A stretch of DNA of 6,660 nt, from positions 1-6,660 of the forward strand of contig CANJPN010000347.1 of the NCBI GenBank assembly GCA_947475855.1, read 5' to 3'. Shown one piece after another: positions 6,606 to 6,660 of this stretch. The notes below the pieces were generated by a model. That model searched no databases, was not told the origin of the DNA, and saw only the letters and a list, made by a program, of their open reading frames with translations. The DNA is from Bradyrhizobiaceae bacterium. Its GTDB lineage: Bacteria > Pseudomonadota > Alphaproteobacteria > Rhizobiales > Hyphomicrobiaceae. Every line of letters begins with the position of its first letter. Position 1 is the first letter of the stretch. The translations under genes were made by a program, and so were the position numbers.

Positions 6606-6660
6606 CGGTGGCATCATCGCAGAAGCCGGCCATCGTTTCCAGGCTCATGTAGCGGCGCGA
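6577..6660 (-). CDS. C-terminal 27 residues of a gene entering from the right, possibly a transposase
   Basis: The minus-strand frame is open to the right edge and ends at TGA (6577-6579), giving the tail SRRYMSLETMAGFCDDATV, then RPPAIPAA. I do not recognise the family with certainty. Its position just inside a candidate IS terminal repeat suggests a transposase, reading toward the STAS gene. An internal ATG (6646-6648) could instead make a 23-codon peptide, which is less likely. A strong hairpin covers the stop codon. Confidence 0.35.
   Translation of the reverse strand, partial: SRRYMSLETMAGFCDDATVRPPAIPAA

Noticed and set aside
1..6660. CRISPR arrays, tRNA or rRNA genes, riboswitches, retroelements
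   Set aside because: No regularly spaced repeats, cloverleaf-like segments or conserved RNA cores were visible on either strand.

Overview
The window reads as high-GC proteobacterial DNA. Protein style and codon use suggest an alphaproteobacterium, perhaps Bradyrhizobium/Rhodopseudomonas-like, but that is an impression and was not tested by a search. Most of it (about positions 2-5922, plus strand) is one tripartite RND efflux operon in the order outer-membrane factor, periplasmic adaptor, inner-membrane pump, the same order as czcCBA. The first gene has no start in the window: its reading frame is open to the left edge and encodes most of a lipoprotein signal peptide. The adaptor gene overlaps or closely follows it, and the pump gene starts 24 bases after the adaptor stops.

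The pump carries the D-x5-D-x6-E charged motif in its fourth membrane segment (D394, D400, E407), which marks the heavy-metal-efflux (CzcA/CusA) branch of RND pumps. Together the three proteins should form a proton-driven channel that exports a substrate, probably a metal ion, from the periplasm or cytoplasm across the outer membrane. The metal cannot be named: there is no His-rich or Met-rich binding segment in the adaptor and no regulator in view.

Downstream, on the minus strand and converging on the operon, is a small stand-alone STAS-domain protein (6078-6443), related to anti-sigma-factor antagonists. Its usual phosphorylated serine position is glycine. A hairpin followed by a T-tract at 5973-6007 looks like its transcription terminator. 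Its short leader holds a perfect 13-base inverted repeat that overlaps a weak match to an EcfG-type (general stress) -35 box.

The right edge (about 6514-6660) looks like the end of an insertion sequence: a 27-residue C-terminal tail of an open frame running in from the right, followed by a candidate terminal sequence. This assignment is tentative. I see no clearly undescribed system here. The most unusual items are the STAS phosphosite substitution and its leader, and the unassigned substrate of the efflux pump.
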